A stretch of 64,000 nucleotides of DNA from Marinilabilia sp964403175 (GCA_964403175.1 CAYOFH010000002.1:13143-77142), one strand, 5' to 3'; numbered from the stretch's first letter, positions 51,496 through 62,150 are shown. Made by a program: numbers and translations. The notes: generated by a model from the letters alone, not told the origin.

Positions 51496-53700
51496 TTAAT
51501 TTTCCAAATAATAACGTAACTGGTCTAACATAATGGGAATATCGGCAGACTGCACTCCTTGTTTTATTAATATATGGCGATCTTCCATAAATGCATTCAC
51601 AAACTCTTTAATCGATGAATCCTTATGGCGAATGGACTTCAGGTACCAGTCCAGGGCTTCTTTTCGCTTACCCTGACACCAGAGAATATGCCCCATATTC
51701 ATAAAGTCATGCTGAGTGGGATTTTCTCCAATGGGCTTCTCTGCGTACTTTCTGGCCTGTTCCAGTTTCCCTTCAACAAGAGAACACCAGGCAATAGGTC
51801 GCCATACTTTGTGGTTTTCAGGTGCCAGATATTCTACTTTGAAATAGTATTGTAAGGCCTCATCAAATCTCTTTAACTCTAACAAACAGTGACCGATACT
51901 GATCTGAGTATGCAAGTCGTCCGGCTTATGTTGTTCCGCCGTTTTATAGTATTCTAATGCTTTCTCCGGATTTTTCAGATATCTGTAGCAAAGGGCAATT
52001 TTCTTTATATTCCAAACCTGCGACTCTCCATACAAATCGGCCTGCAGATAATAATGAAGTGCTTTTTCATAATCCCCGTTTTGCTGATAACAATAGGCTA
52101 GTTTCTGAAGCACTTGCATGTCGGGCATTTCCTTTTTTGCTTCCTGCTCGTAAATCCCGGTAGCTTCCTGAAAATAATTCTTTTTAAACAGATATTCACC
52201 CAGTTTCAGCGGGGTATTCTCTGCGGGAGTAAGAAAGGAGAGAAACCATTTGTCATGGAATGCCATCTCCCAGTCAAAGGGATCAGAAAAAGACTGCTTT
52301 TGCGGATGTATTTTAAAAAAACGGTAAAGATCCTGAATGTACTGGTTGGAAATAAAGAGTTCTTTCTTTCGGGGATCCACTAATTCATCACTCTTTTGCA
52401 CCTCACGCATCGCCTCAATCTCGGCCCCAAACATCTTTCCCATCATATCTTTCTGCATGCCTGGCATCTGAGGAATACTCATAACCAGACTGTACTTATC
52501 GGAATTACACATAACTCCGGAATCGGCCATAGATTCAAGCATCTGACTATCATTCAAAGGCCCTGTTTCATTTTTTAAGGCTTCCTTTACAATAGGATTG
52601 GGGTAAAAAAATGGCAAAAACCAGTGGTGTATATCATTAAAAAACGGAAAGTGTTTTAGCATCTTAAATGTGGACATAAACAAATCTGCTCCCTCCATTT
52701 GCAGATTACTAAGTTCCTCAAGTTTGTTAATAAGTTCCGGTGAATCCGAAAAAATATCCTCCCAATCGGGATTCTTATCCTCCGACAAAGCATCGCTGAG
52801 CATATTATCAAGATCCAGCTTTTTACGTAAATTTGGCTGAATTCTGGCCACTTCTGGAATTATCTCCTCATTCATTTTTTTTGTGAGCTTCTCGGTCTCA
52901 CGTGTACGGATAATCTGAATCAGGATCGACTGAATGGTTTCTGAAGTAAAGATTTCATTGAGACGGGAAATTTTCTCTTTCATGCCAGTCATTAAACACA
53001 ACCGGGTATCGTATTCATATAATACCAAAAGTAGTCCCGTAAAAGCACGCAGCTTCACCTGGTTATTGGGATGCTCACAAAGGTCGAACATCAGATTGAA
53101 ATTCTCTTCTCTGAATGATGAAAGCAGGTTAAGTGTAAGAGCACTGACCATCACACTTTGCCAGGGCCAGAAAAACTCATCTCCAAAGAAAACCTGCCTG
53201 ATCTTCTCCTGACGGTTTTCCGCAAAACCGGGCAAAGCAGCAATCATCTCAAACAATCTATCCTGTGATTTCTCCATTTCATAAGGCAATGGGATATCAG
53301 GGTCAACTGTATAGGTAACCATATATTTGTCAGCTGTTTTAAGATACTCATCCACAATAAGTGACAGTTCATCGGCAGACTTACTTTTCAGATAACGCCG
53401 AGCATCATACAACCATCCGTGACCACTACGGCTTCTTAACTCTTCAACAATCCGATCCGCAATTTTATAGATATCTACCAGGAGGTGATTGTAAACCTGT
53501 TGACGTTCTGGATCTGAAAACCCTTCTACGGTGTAGCGTAAAAGGCTTTTATATGTCATCTCAAGATTGTAAAGACCATCAATCAAATCACTGTGATGAG
53601 TCTCTTTTACCAAATCGCCCAACACATCAAGTGATTCTTTTATGCGCTTGAATGCCAGAAGTCGGTATATCTTTTTTTGTTTGAGCGCAGGACTTTCCAT
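51496..53700 (-). CDS. Cytoplasmic TPR-repeat protein
   Basis: 734 aa from the ATG at 53700 (MESPALKQKKIYRLLAFKRI); a TTG at 53718 would overlap tamB. There is no signal peptide. The first 500 residues are helical with no named domain I can place. The last 220 hold at least five TPR units, for example QVLQKLAYCYQQNGDYEKAL, VWNIKKIALCYRYLKNPEKA, LHTQISIGHCLLELKRFDEA and FMNMGHILWCQGKRKEALDW. It begins 4 bp after the tamB stop and so is likely co-translated with it. Its link to outer-membrane assembly is only by position. Confidence 0.78.
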   Translation of the reverse strand: MESPALKQKKIYRLLAFKRIKESLDVLGDLVKETHHSDLIDGLYNLEMTYKSLLRYTVEGFSDPERQQVYNHLLVDIYKIADRIVEELRSRSGHGWLYDARRYLKSKSADELSLIVDEYLKTADKYMVTYTVDPDIPLPYEMEKSQDRLFEMIAALPGFAENRQEKIRQVFFGDEFFWPWQSVMVSALTLNLLSSFREENFNLMFDLCEHPNNQVKLRAFTGLLLVLYEYDTRLCLMTGMKEKISRLNEIFTSETIQSILIQIIRTRETEKLTKKMNEEIIPEVARIQPNLRKKLDLDNMLSDALSEDKNPDWEDIFSDSPELINKLEELSNLQMEGADLFMSTFKMLKHFPFFNDIHHWFLPFFYPNPIVKEALKNETGPLNDSQMLESMADSGVMCNSDKYSLVMSIPQMPGMQKDMMGKMFGAEIEAMREVQKSDELVDPRKKELFISNQYIQDLYRFFKIHPQKQSFSDPFDWEMAFHDKWFLSFLTPAENTPLKLGEYLFKKNYFQEATGIYEQEAKKEMPDMQVLQKLAYCYQQNGDYEKALHYYLQADLYGESQVWNIKKIALCYRYLKNPEKALEYYKTAEQHKPDDLHTQISIGHCLLELKRFDEALQYYFKVEYLAPENHKVWRPIAWCSLVEGKLEQARKYAEKPIGENPTQHDFMNMGHILWCQGKRKEALDWYLKSIRHKDSSIKEFVNAFMEDRHILIKQGVQSADIPIMLDQLRYYLEN

Positions 53701-53704
53701 ATTA

Positions 53705-56700
53705 TTATTGCTTTTCAAATTTCAGTATAACGTCTACCCCCGAATCTTTAACATCTCCCTGAGTGAGGCGCAGAAAAAGATTTCGTGTTACCTCATATTC
53801 CAAAGTAATTTTTTGCGGTGTAAGCGATTCATCCTCACTTTCACCAAAACCACGCTGGTAGGTGACAAACAGATTATTGGTAATGTATTTACCCACCATA
53901 AAGGTAGCACTTTCCCAATCATCTCCCGTCTTGACTTCCACCATATCAAGATTAAAAGTACTTCCCAGTGTTTTTGTCAGTTGTGTGGAGACCAAACCTG
54001 ACAACATGGCCGATGGCACATTCCCTGAAACTCCTTGTCGATTACCAAAGCTAAGCTCACCAAATGACTTATTAAAAATTAGATAAGCCATTGCATCCCG
54101 TTCAGTAATACTAGTTCCATTAAGGGTGAATGAGAACTCCGGCTCAAAGGCCGTGCCAGTCGCCTTCATTATAAGCTCGTTTTTCTGCTTATCTTTTCCT
54201 CTGAAATTATATAATGCCTCAACATTCAATCTCGGATTAATCTCTTCCCCACCCTCAAAGGTCAATTGTCCTTCCTGAATAATAAGTTTTCGTCCGTATA
54301 ATGTATAATTACCTCTGGAGATACCCAGTGATCCAAAAATTTCAAAATAAGTACTGTTTTTCAACAGGTCAAGATCACCATTCAACTCAAGATTCATATC
54401 TTCCGATCTAATCCAGGTATTTTTGGTAATCACCACATTCAACTGCCCCGTAAGATTTTCCATCAAATTATTATCAGGAAGAGTATCCCTTTGAAACACA
54501 CTGGTCGTATCTTGCTCACTCTGAAGACCACTATCGGTTTTCTCCTGCTCAAGAGCCTTCACAAGCAATGGCTTGTTTACCTCTGAAGATTCTCCCATTT
54601 CAAGTATGGCCGGAAGGTATAAACTTGAACGTAAAACCCTGAGAGTTCCTCCAAATTCAGGCACTTTATCCTTCATACGCACCCATGCATCCGAATTAAT
54701 TTGAATTTCATGATTTTGATGTCTGGAAACGAAAAAATCTTCAGCTTTTACCGACACATCTGCATCAGAAAGATTTCCGGATACAAAAGTAGAATCAAAG
54801 GCTAGATCTCCTTCGACCATCAAAGTCCCTTTGTCACTGCGAGCAAAGAGAGAATCAATGACCACCTTGTTACTATCCAGATTTGTAACAATCTTCAAAT
54901 CGGAATATTCGATTCCATAAGTCGGCCATTTCAATCCAGCCTCATTAATTCGGATATGCCCTCGCATAACCGGACTTGCAATTTTTCCGGAGACCTTCAC
55001 ATCCATATCCAACAATCCGTCGATTTGGTGACCCTTAGTATCATCAAAAGCAAAAAAAGCAGAGGGGCTTACTTTTCGGGCAATAACTTCCCCGTCAATA
55101 GTTTTAATCTTCGAAACCATCTGACTGTCGGTAAGATTAATTTTAACTGCAGACAAACCACTTACCATAATGGAATCATCCTTTACACTTTTCATCATAA
55201 GAGAAGCCTTAATGGTATCTGAAAAATGCGAAATATCTGAATCAATCTCCTTTATTCTTAAGTCCCCGGCCTTCAAACTATCACCTTGCAACTTCAATTC
55301 AAAAGAAGGATTATCTAAAGCCCCTTCGGCCATAAAGTTCAATGATGCAACGCCGGAAACGGACTGGTCCCTTTTCATCAACTTCTCTACCAGGGACAAA
55401 TCAAGGTGGTCAAAAAAAGCATTGACAGCAATGGAATCTCCAGGAATATATTCACCTCCTGCATGCAGCTTAAAGTTACTGTTTTTACGGGCCTTCATCT
55501 GCAAAGAATCCAATGCTATTCGCGACGAGTCAACCAAAATTTCCGGTTCTTTGCCGGCAAGTGAAAACTGCTCAAAAGGAGTTTCTATATTCAAGTCAGG
55601 AACCTGAAAAACAAATGGCATTTCCATATTTCCCAGCACCCTTGTTCGCAATGAAACGGTATCGGGCATCCACAACCCAAGCGTGGCATCCCACTTATCT
55701 GTATTTAACTCAGCATCAAGCCGAAGTGAATCGGCTTGTTGATCGGAAGCTTTTAGATCGGTTACAGTAAGTTCACCTTCTCCGGAAATACCTTCAGAAG
55801 AAATTAACCCGTTTGCCAGCAAATGCAAAGAAGCAGCAGTAGCTACGGTATCATATGCAAGAGAATCGGACTTCAGGATAACATCCACCAATAACGAATC
55901 AGCCCTGCCATTGGCCTTTCCATCCAATTTCAGCTCTTTCCATTTAGTGGGTACATCAAAATAAGGCTTAAAAGTCTCCAGGTCAGTTACTATAATATTA
56001 AAATAAGAATTAATTTTTCCTTCTTCACTATACCTCCCGCTGCCCGAAATATTAGCTGAAGAATTTTTGAAACCCAAAGTGTCCAGAACAATTGTTTCAC
56101 GGTGAATTTGTCCCGACATCCTCATAGAGTCAACAGGAATGCGGGCAGCCACAGACTCTTGCATCAGGAGTGAGAAATCAGCATTAAGTGTATTAAAATC
56201 ATTCCCGGTACCACTGGCTTTTAATTCCATATTTAGCAAGGTGCTATCGCCCCATTCAGGCAAAAATTGGTCTGCCGGAAAACGATCAGCTTTAAGGTTA
56301 ACCGAAACAGGGGCATTATTATCCTTCAGATTGGCAGAGGCTCTGAGGTCAAAATCTCCCCCTTTGGTGGTAAAACTTGTGCGAACCCTGGTCTTTCCTT
56401 CAAGATAACTGCCATTAATCGCGAACTCATTTAATATAGATTGCTGCAAGTGAGTACCTGAAAAATCTCCATTCACTTGAAGCGGTTGCCCGCTACCCTG
56501 AAGACCGTTTCCGGAAACATGAAGTCTTCCGGTAAGAATAAGCGGCAAATCCGACAAAAGGAACCATTGCTGTGGGTTCATCTTGTGAAAACTAAAATCG
56601 AGATTAAGCAACGGTTGATACCGTGTAGTATCATTAAAAATATCTGAAAAACGCGAAACAGTTCCCTTAAGCTCAATCTCCTGATTCTCATGAGACACAA

Positions 56701-57565
56701 TAAGATCGAGTTCCAGATTATTTTCTTCCACACTGGTATTCAGATCGACCTTTGGTGTTACTCCCAGGCGGAATTCAGGAAGTATCCATGCAAATTCTTC
56801 CAGTTCTATTGGTGCAGTTTCCAAATCAGCAGAAAAAGATTTTAAATCAGCATATCTACCTTCCAAATCAAGACGGTTTTGGGAAGTTACCAGTGCCAAA
56901 TCTTTTACAGTCCAAACAGAATCCTGCTGGCCCACCCAAACCTGAAATTTTTTCAAATCAGGCATTCCTTCAGGTGTTGAAAATCCCATATGTTTCAAAT
57001 CTACTTCCAGGCTTTTGGAACTATACTCTCCTGATAAGTCCACATTCAGATCTTTAATAAATCGGGGAACCAGGGAATCTAACATCGAAAGCTGAATATG
57101 TCCGCTATTTAACAAAAAAGCATCAACTTCAAACCTCATCTTCAGGGAAGTTGAAGAAGTATCAGTCTCTTCATCCGGAGCAGGCAGAATATCCTGAAAA
57201 TTCCAGGTGGAATCGGGGTGCTGAACAAGGTTGACATAGGGCTTATCCAATTGAATGGAAGCCACCTGAACTTTATTATTCAGTAGCGGTAGGAGAGAAT
57301 AATTTAAGGCAAGACGGTCAATAGACAGAACCGTGTCCTGCCGGGTCTCTCCTATCCAAAGTTCTTTGAGGGTGAGATGGGTAAAAAAGTTTCCATCAAT
57401 TTCGCCCAATCTCATTTCGGCATTCAACTGCTCATTGGCCACTTTTTCCACCTGATTGCGCAAAATTCCCCTGAAAACAGCGGTTTGTGTAAACAACAGC
57501 AACAAGAGGACCAAAAGAATCAGTCCGGAAAAAAAGTAAAATAGATATTTTAAAAGATTGTGCAT
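53705..57565 (-). CDS. tamB: TamB-family translocation/assembly protein
   Basis: 1286 aa from the ATG at 57565 (MHNLLKYLFYFFSGLILLVL); a TTG two codons earlier is less likely. One N-terminal transmembrane helix precedes a very long beta-rich region of the AsmA/TamB bridge type, which forms a periplasmic groove between inner and outer membranes. The C-terminal TamB domain (about 930-1285) contains LNVVITKNTWIRSEDMNLEL, GNYTLYGRKLIIQEGQLTFE and ITLEYEVTRNLFLRLTQGD. TamB-like proteins carry phospholipid or help insert outer-membrane proteins with TamA. It lies downstream of the tamA gene, 152 bp away. Confidence 0.92.
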   Translation of the reverse strand: MHNLLKYLFYFFSGLILLVLLLLLFTQTAVFRGILRNQVEKVANEQLNAEMRLGEIDGNFFTHLTLKELWIGETRQDTVLSIDRLALNYSLLPLLNNKVQVASIQLDKPYVNLVQHPDSTWNFQDILPAPDEETDTSSTSLKMRFEVDAFLLNSGHIQLSMLDSLVPRFIKDLNVDLSGEYSSKSLEVDLKHMGFSTPEGMPDLKKFQVWVGQQDSVWTVKDLALVTSQNRLDLEGRYADLKSFSADLETAPIELEEFAWILPEFRLGVTPKVDLNTSVEENNLELDLIVSHENQEIELKGTVSRFSDIFNDTTRYQPLLNLDFSFHKMNPQQWFLLSDLPLILTGRLHVSGNGLQGSGQPLQVNGDFSGTHLQQSILNEFAINGSYLEGKTRVRTSFTTKGGDFDLRASANLKDNNAPVSVNLKADRFPADQFLPEWGDSTLLNMELKASGTGNDFNTLNADFSLLMQESVAARIPVDSMRMSGQIHRETIVLDTLGFKNSSANISGSGRYSEEGKINSYFNIIVTDLETFKPYFDVPTKWKELKLDGKANGRADSLLVDVILKSDSLAYDTVATAASLHLLANGLISSEGISGEGELTVTDLKASDQQADSLRLDAELNTDKWDATLGLWMPDTVSLRTRVLGNMEMPFVFQVPDLNIETPFEQFSLAGKEPEILVDSSRIALDSLQMKARKNSNFKLHAGGEYIPGDSIAVNAFFDHLDLSLVEKLMKRDQSVSGVASLNFMAEGALDNPSFELKLQGDSLKAGDLRIKEIDSDISHFSDTIKASLMMKSVKDDSIMVSGLSAVKINLTDSQMVSKIKTIDGEVIARKVSPSAFFAFDDTKGHQIDGLLDMDVKVSGKIASPVMRGHIRINEAGLKWPTYGIEYSDLKIVTNLDSNKVVIDSLFARSDKGTLMVEGDLAFDSTFVSGNLSDADVSVKAEDFFVSRHQNHEIQINSDAWVRMKDKVPEFGGTLRVLRSSLYLPAILEMGESSEVNKPLLVKALEQEKTDSGLQSEQDTTSVFQRDTLPDNNLMENLTGQLNVVITKNTWIRSEDMNLELNGDLDLLKNSTYFEIFGSLGISRGNYTLYGRKLIIQEGQLTFEGGEEINPRLNVEALYNFRGKDKQKNELIMKATGTAFEPEFSFTLNGTSITERDAMAYLIFNKSFGELSFGNRQGVSGNVPSAMLSGLVSTQLTKTLGSTFNLDMVEVKTGDDWESATFMVGKYITNNLFVTYQRGFGESEDESLTPQKITLEYEVTRNLFLRLTQGDVKDSGVDVILKFEKQ

Positions 57566-57716
57566 TTTCAATTAAATCAATAATTTTCAAAGCTTCTGAA
57601 AGACTTACGAATAAATTTGTTTTCACCATACATGTAAACAGCATTACAATTCAGAACATCAACTTTATACAATTAGACTAACTTCTAACCATCTATAATT
57701 AAACTACTCTTTTTTA

Positions 57717-59570
57717 TCAAAAAGAATGACCAATATTCAGGTGAAACTGCCAGTCTCCGGTATCTTCAAAAACAGGATGTGCAAAATCAATGCCCACCGG
57801 ACCGATGGGAGTAGATACACGAACACCGGTACCGGCAGCAAAACGGATTTCATCCAGATGAAAGGTATAAGTATCGCGCCAAACATTTCCATAATCCAGA
57901 AAAAACACCATACTAACCGGGTCGTATATCTTTATGCGCGGTTCAAAACTACCCTCAAATACCGAATTACCACCAATGGGAACCCCTTCATCATCCAGAG
58001 GCCCGAGCATTTGCCTGGACCATCCCCGAACCGACTGACTTCCACCGGCAAAAAAACGCTCTTCGAAAGGAGTAACCGTTCCACTTCCCAAGGAGCGTAT
58101 ATTTCCCGCTTTAATCCGCAAAGCCAGTATTAATCCACTTCGGATGGGCTGGTAGCGTTTTACTTCTAAAAGAAACTTAACAAACGGGTAAGACGAATCA
58201 AACAAAGAACTGTTGGCCCTTGTATTGAAACCCAAAGACCAACCATTGGAAGGATCGGAACGGGAATTGGCGGTATAGTAGAGAAGTCCAAGTGAAACAC
58301 CGTTTTTTGAATACGTAGACTGATTTAGATCCCGGAGAGAACGCTCAAACTCAGAAGTAATATCAATATCCACCCGCTCGAAATACAGCGATACAGAACC
58401 CGCCAAAAAATCACTGAAATTCTGATGAAGCGTCAGATCGCTCCCCCAAACAAAGGACTCAAACCCCGGTTCATTTCTTCGTCTGACAGATGGCTTCAGC
58501 TCCAGTGAAGATCTTGGTCCCAGTATTGCAGGTTTAATAATTTTTGCCTCAAAACGATAAGGTTCCAATGCAGAATGTTTGGCATAAAAGTTTGTACGCA
58601 TAGTGTGGCCAGGAAAATTTAAATATTCCAAATCCACAAAAGTTCTGAACTTATCTTCCCGCCCATAACCTACACCAAAGCGGGTAGACCATCTGGGTGC
58701 TTCTTCAATATTCAGATGCAGGGGAATCGTCTCCTGCCTACTATCGGTCAATTCTGCCTGAAGCGATGCAATCCGGAATAATCCCAACTGATAAATCTGC
58801 TTCTGAGATTGCTCAAGCTGACGGGAGCTGTAAACATCACCAGAGGAAACAGTTATTTGTTTTCTTACGGCCTCTTCAGGAGTTCTTTCCAATCCTTCAA
58901 TGGTAAGATCTCCAAAACGACATGCAGGTCCTTTATCAATATTCCATTCTACACTGGCACTCATCGTATCCTCCGAAAGAGATATAACCGGCTCTACCTC
59001 CACATAAGCAAATCCAAATGATGAAAACCAGGAAGCAATGGCATCCTGATCACTGTTAATTTTGTCATCACGAAACCGTTTTTCATCTTTTATCTCCAAG
59101 TCTTTCATTTCCTTTTGCCAGGCTTTTTCCGTCAGGAGAGAATCTTCTCTGCCACCATCAACAGTTGAAAAAGCCACTTCTGCCACAGTTACCGGCTTTC
59201 CTTCCTCTAGACGAATCAATAAATCCACTTTATGTTTTCTGGGATGCATCTCCAGTTCTAGATCCTCAATTTGGACATGAAGATAACCTTCAGACTGGTA
59301 AAAAGCTTTTAACTGATCTTTATTCATTTCCCATGCATCGTCACTATAGAAGGATGCCTTCTGTTTAAAAAAGGTTTTTCCCACCCATGAAGCTTTATTG
59401 AAACTGATTTTTTCCAGCAACTCTCCATCATTAAACGCATCATTTCCCTTGATTTTTATTTTTCGGATTTCAGCATTTTCCTGCGAATAACCGGAAAATA
59501 CCACACCAGAAAACAGCACCAGACAAACCAGTTTATAATAATACTTTTTTAAATGAAGAGTAAACACCAT
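57717..59570 (-). CDS. tamA: TamA/BamA-family outer-membrane assembly protein
   Basis: 617 aa from the ATG at 59570, which has AGGA just upstream and gives a clean signal peptide (KKYYYKLVCLVLFSGVVFSG). Three or so POTRA domains (about 30-290, from IRKIKIKGNDAFNDGELLEK to FGDLTIEGLERTPEEAVRKQ) lead into a 16-strand Omp85 barrel (about 295-617). GGSQSVRGW is the lid/RGF-type motif and IGPVGIDFAHPV is close to the C-terminus. The adjacent tamB supports TamA rather than BamA. It is the first gene of a four-gene minus-strand unit. Confidence 0.92.
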   Translation of the reverse strand: MVFTLHLKKYYYKLVCLVLFSGVVFSGYSQENAEIRKIKIKGNDAFNDGELLEKISFNKASWVGKTFFKQKASFYSDDAWEMNKDQLKAFYQSEGYLHVQIEDLELEMHPRKHKVDLLIRLEEGKPVTVAEVAFSTVDGGREDSLLTEKAWQKEMKDLEIKDEKRFRDDKINSDQDAIASWFSSFGFAYVEVEPVISLSEDTMSASVEWNIDKGPACRFGDLTIEGLERTPEEAVRKQITVSSGDVYSSRQLEQSQKQIYQLGLFRIASLQAELTDSRQETIPLHLNIEEAPRWSTRFGVGYGREDKFRTFVDLEYLNFPGHTMRTNFYAKHSALEPYRFEAKIIKPAILGPRSSLELKPSVRRRNEPGFESFVWGSDLTLHQNFSDFLAGSVSLYFERVDIDITSEFERSLRDLNQSTYSKNGVSLGLLYYTANSRSDPSNGWSLGFNTRANSSLFDSSYPFVKFLLEVKRYQPIRSGLILALRIKAGNIRSLGSGTVTPFEERFFAGGSQSVRGWSRQMLGPLDDEGVPIGGNSVFEGSFEPRIKIYDPVSMVFFLDYGNVWRDTYTFHLDEIRFAAGTGVRVSTPIGPVGIDFAHPVFEDTGDWQFHLNIGHSF

Positions 59571-59881
59571 ATTTCCTAAACAATAAAAGCAATAAGTCAC
59601 GACAAAAAGTTCACTAAAACTAATTAAATCCTCTTTGATTTATATCTTTTTCATTCATTTCAGAGTTTTATAAAATAACTGCAAACGCCTACTCTGCTTT
59701 TCTAAAAAAATACTTCTTCTAAAATACATACATCACTTATTCTGAAACATTTATTTCTTTTAAATAGAGCTTCGCAGTTTAGAACAGAATAGCTTTTTTT
59801 CAAAAATACGCACCCAATTAAACAAACCATAACCCAAAATGGTTAGTTCGTTTGAAAAAGATAATCTAAAAAAGTATAGTA
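59571..59881. other. 311-bp divergent intergenic region tamA/pfpI-like
   Basis: Very AT-rich, with no gene visible. AACCAT (59825-59830) pairs with ATGGTT (59839-59844) about 40 bp before the DJ-1-like start. It could be an operator or a chance palindrome. Confidence 0.45.
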
Positions 59882-60400
59882 ATGAAACTTAAACACAAAA
59901 AAATTGCTGCCGTAATACATGAAATTTTCGAAGATCTGGAATTATGGTATCCTGTTATACGTTTGCGGGAAGCAGGTGCAGAAGTGGTGTTGTCCGGAGA
60001 AAAAGCCGGAAATCAATATACCGGCAAACACGGTTTGCCAGCCAGGGCTGATATCAGCTATGACGACCTGAATGCCGATGAATTTGATGGCCTGATTATC
60101 CCAGGCGGGTATGCTCCTGACAAAATGCGCAGATACCCAAAAGTACTTGAGTTTGTAAAACAAATGAATGATGCCGGAAAGCCCATAGGAATTATCTGCC
60201 ATGCGGGTTGGGTCCCTATTTCAGCCGGAATACTTAAAGGACGAAAAGCAACAAGCGTAGGAGCCATTAAAGACGACATGATTAATGCAGGAACCAACTG
60301 GGTGGATGAAGCTGTGGTAACAGACAGGAATCTGGTTTCAAGCCGCACACCAGCTGATTTACCTGATTATATGAGGGCTTATCTAAGTTTACTGAAGTAA
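59882..60400 (+). CDS. DJ-1/PfpI family protein
   Basis: A 172-aa class I glutamine amidotransferase-like protein. The nucleophile elbow IGIICHAGW places Cys106-His107 as in PfpI proteases. Glu near the N-terminus (HEIFEDLELWYPV, conserved Glu in the EDxE segment), DGLIIPGGYAPDKMRRYP and LKGRKATSVGAIKDDMINAG complete the family. Members act as chaperones, deglycase-like or peptidase enzymes in stress; which applies here is unknown. It is monocistronic. Confidence 0.9.
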   Translation: MKLKHKKIAAVIHEIFEDLELWYPVIRLREAGAEVVLSGEKAGNQYTGKHGLPARADISYDDLNADEFDGLIIPGGYAPDKMRRYPKVLEFVKQMNDAGKPIGIICHAGWVPISAGILKGRKATSVGAIKDDMINAGTNWVDEAVVTDRNLVSSRTPADLPDYMRAYLSLLK

Positions 60401-60710
60401 AAGATTACAAAGATTTTTAACTGAAACTGCCAGGGAAGACAGGTATTTACCCACGTCTTACTGTTTAGTCCGTATAAATTTTTCTAAGGCCGGAAGGAAC
60501 TCTCATGCAAGAACTCAAACAGTTCTTTTGAGACAAAAATTGCAATGCTCGTTTCACCCCACAAAGAACATCAAACTCTCAAAATATGCCATATATATAT
60601 TTTTGTTAGCATTGTGACTATGTCATTATCAATAGAAATTACCACTTCCTGTTGATAAAAACTTATTTACTTCATCTCCCTTCAATCTCTCGGTTTTAGC
60701 TTCCACAGCT
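60401..60710. other. 310-bp convergent intergenic region pfpI-like / SDR gene
   Basis: It lies between the convergent ends of the DJ-1-like and SDR genes and holds repeat copy D (60470-60557). The rest is AT-rich; I see no gene or strong terminator. Confidence 0.5.
60470..60557 (-). repeat. Dispersed palindromic repeat, copy D (diverged)
   Basis: Read on the minus strand it begins GTGAAACGAGCATTG, has TCTCAAAAGAACTGTTTGAG, then TTCTTGCATGAGAGTTCC, and ends CTTAG...ATTTATACG. It lacks one base relative to copies A and B, which breaks the 26-codon frame. The inner hairpin is nevertheless stronger: AAGAACT pairs perfectly with AGTTCTT over a 5-nt loop. It lies downstream of the SDR gene in the same orientation. 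Confidence 0.7.
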
Positions 60711-62150
60711 TTAATCTGAATCACCCGGATTATTTTGTTCAACTAATTTTCTTATTAATCTTTCAAAAATCAGCCCATGGAATGGAAATACAGAATACCA
60801 GTAAAATCTTCCTGCCAGACCTTTGGGGCGAAACGTGGCAGTTTGAACCAGATAATTATCCTGTATCCGAAATTCCAGCCAAGCTTCTCCGGGCAATTTC
60901 ATTTCTGCAAATAACAACAGTCTTTTGTCTTTTTTATCAGCATACAGCACTCGCCAAAAATCCAGTGAATCACCAACCCAAATATCGTTAACATTTGTTC
61001 TGCCGCGCCTTAACCCCACACCTCCGAAAATCTTATCAATAAATCCTCTTAATTCCCACAGCCAGTTAGCATAATACCAACCTGTTTCTCCTCCTATACG
61101 CCATATTTTTTCAATACATGCATCAGTATCCGCTACAGGTTTTCTCCTGATATCCTTGTAGCAGCCAAATTCCGGCACCTTTATAAAATCTGAAATTTTA
61201 AAATCCATCCTTCCGCTAACAGTTGAATCTTTCCAGCTTGAAACGATTTCGTTTTGTTCTATTTTCTTAAAGGCCATCCTGATACAATCTCTATAAGATA
61301 ATGGATTCAGGTTTAGCAGCTTATTTATCTCATCATCTTTGGCCACGACTTCAACTTTCATACTGTCGACCAACGAAACAGCCAGCTTGTATGAAGTGGA
61401 AGTAATAAAATACAACCAATAAGAAGATAATTTAGGTGTCATTACCGGTACAGTTCCAATAAATCTCTTTAATCCACGTACCGAAGCAAACTCCAGTAGC
61501 ATCTCCTTGTATGTAAGAATTTCAGTCCCTGCTATATCGTAACTGTGACTGAAGGTTTTTTCGTTGTTCAGGATGCCGGTTAATATTTTTATTACATCTG
61601 AAATTCCGATAGGTTGACATCTTGTATTTACCCATTTGGGTGCAATCATAACAGGAAGTTTTTCCACCAAATCACGGATAATTTCAAATGAAGCACTTCC
61701 CGATCCTATAATGATACCTGCCCGCACTGTAGTAAGAGCATATTTACCTTTGCCTAGTTCAAACTCCACATTTTTTCTCGAATTAAGATGTTTTGACAGA
61801 GTTTTAGAGTTAACAATCCCGCTAAGAAAAATAACCTGCCTTACATTGGTCTTATTGAGCTTTTCTCTGAAGTTGACAGCTGATTGTTTTTCAAGGTCAT
61901 GATAATTTTTGGAGGTTGACATGGAGTGAATCAAATAATACGCGAAATCAATATCTACCGGAATATTTTCCAGAGTGGTCTTCTTGTTTAAATCCACCTC
62001 TATGACGTCAACATTTTCTTTCACAGAGTCCTCGGGATGAAATTTATTCCTGTCCCTTACGCAGCAGACCACATCATAGCCCATCTCTACCAAGACCGGT
62101 AATAATCTTTTCCCGATGTATCCTGTTGCTCCGGTTAACAATACTCTCAT
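60711..62150 (-). CDS. SDR-family NAD(P)-binding protein with DUF2867 domain
   Basis: A 479-aa protein with an extended/atypical SDR Rossmann domain (1-290) starting LLTGATGYIGKRLLPVLVEM, with AYYLIHSMSTSKNYHDLEKQ, FLSGIVNSK and TTVRAGIIIGSGSASFEI. A C-terminal DUF2867 domain covers about 310-475 (IWRIGGETGWYYANWLWELR, GDSLDFWRVLYADKKDKRL, GLAGRFYWYSVFPFHGLIFE). Two-domain proteins of this type are widespread but uncharacterised; a role with lipid or quinone-like substrates is only a guess. Its start codon lies in the tail of repeat copy E, and copy D lies downstream. Confidence 0.85.
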   Translation of the reverse strand: MRVLLTGATGYIGKRLLPVLVEMGYDVVCCVRDRNKFHPEDSVKENVDVIEVDLNKKTTLENIPVDIDFAYYLIHSMSTSKNYHDLEKQSAVNFREKLNKTNVRQVIFLSGIVNSKTLSKHLNSRKNVEFELGKGKYALTTVRAGIIIGSGSASFEIIRDLVEKLPVMIAPKWVNTRCQPIGISDVIKILTGILNNEKTFSHSYDIAGTEILTYKEMLLEFASVRGLKRFIGTVPVMTPKLSSYWLYFITSTSYKLAVSLVDSMKVEVVAKDDEINKLLNLNPLSYRDCIRMAFKKIEQNEIVSSWKDSTVSGRMDFKISDFIKVPEFGCYKDIRRKPVADTDACIEKIWRIGGETGWYYANWLWELRGFIDKIFGGVGLRRGRTNVNDIWVGDSLDFWRVLYADKKDKRLLLFAEMKLPGEAWLEFRIQDNYLVQTATFRPKGLAGRFYWYSVFPFHGLIFERLIRKLVEQNNPGDSD

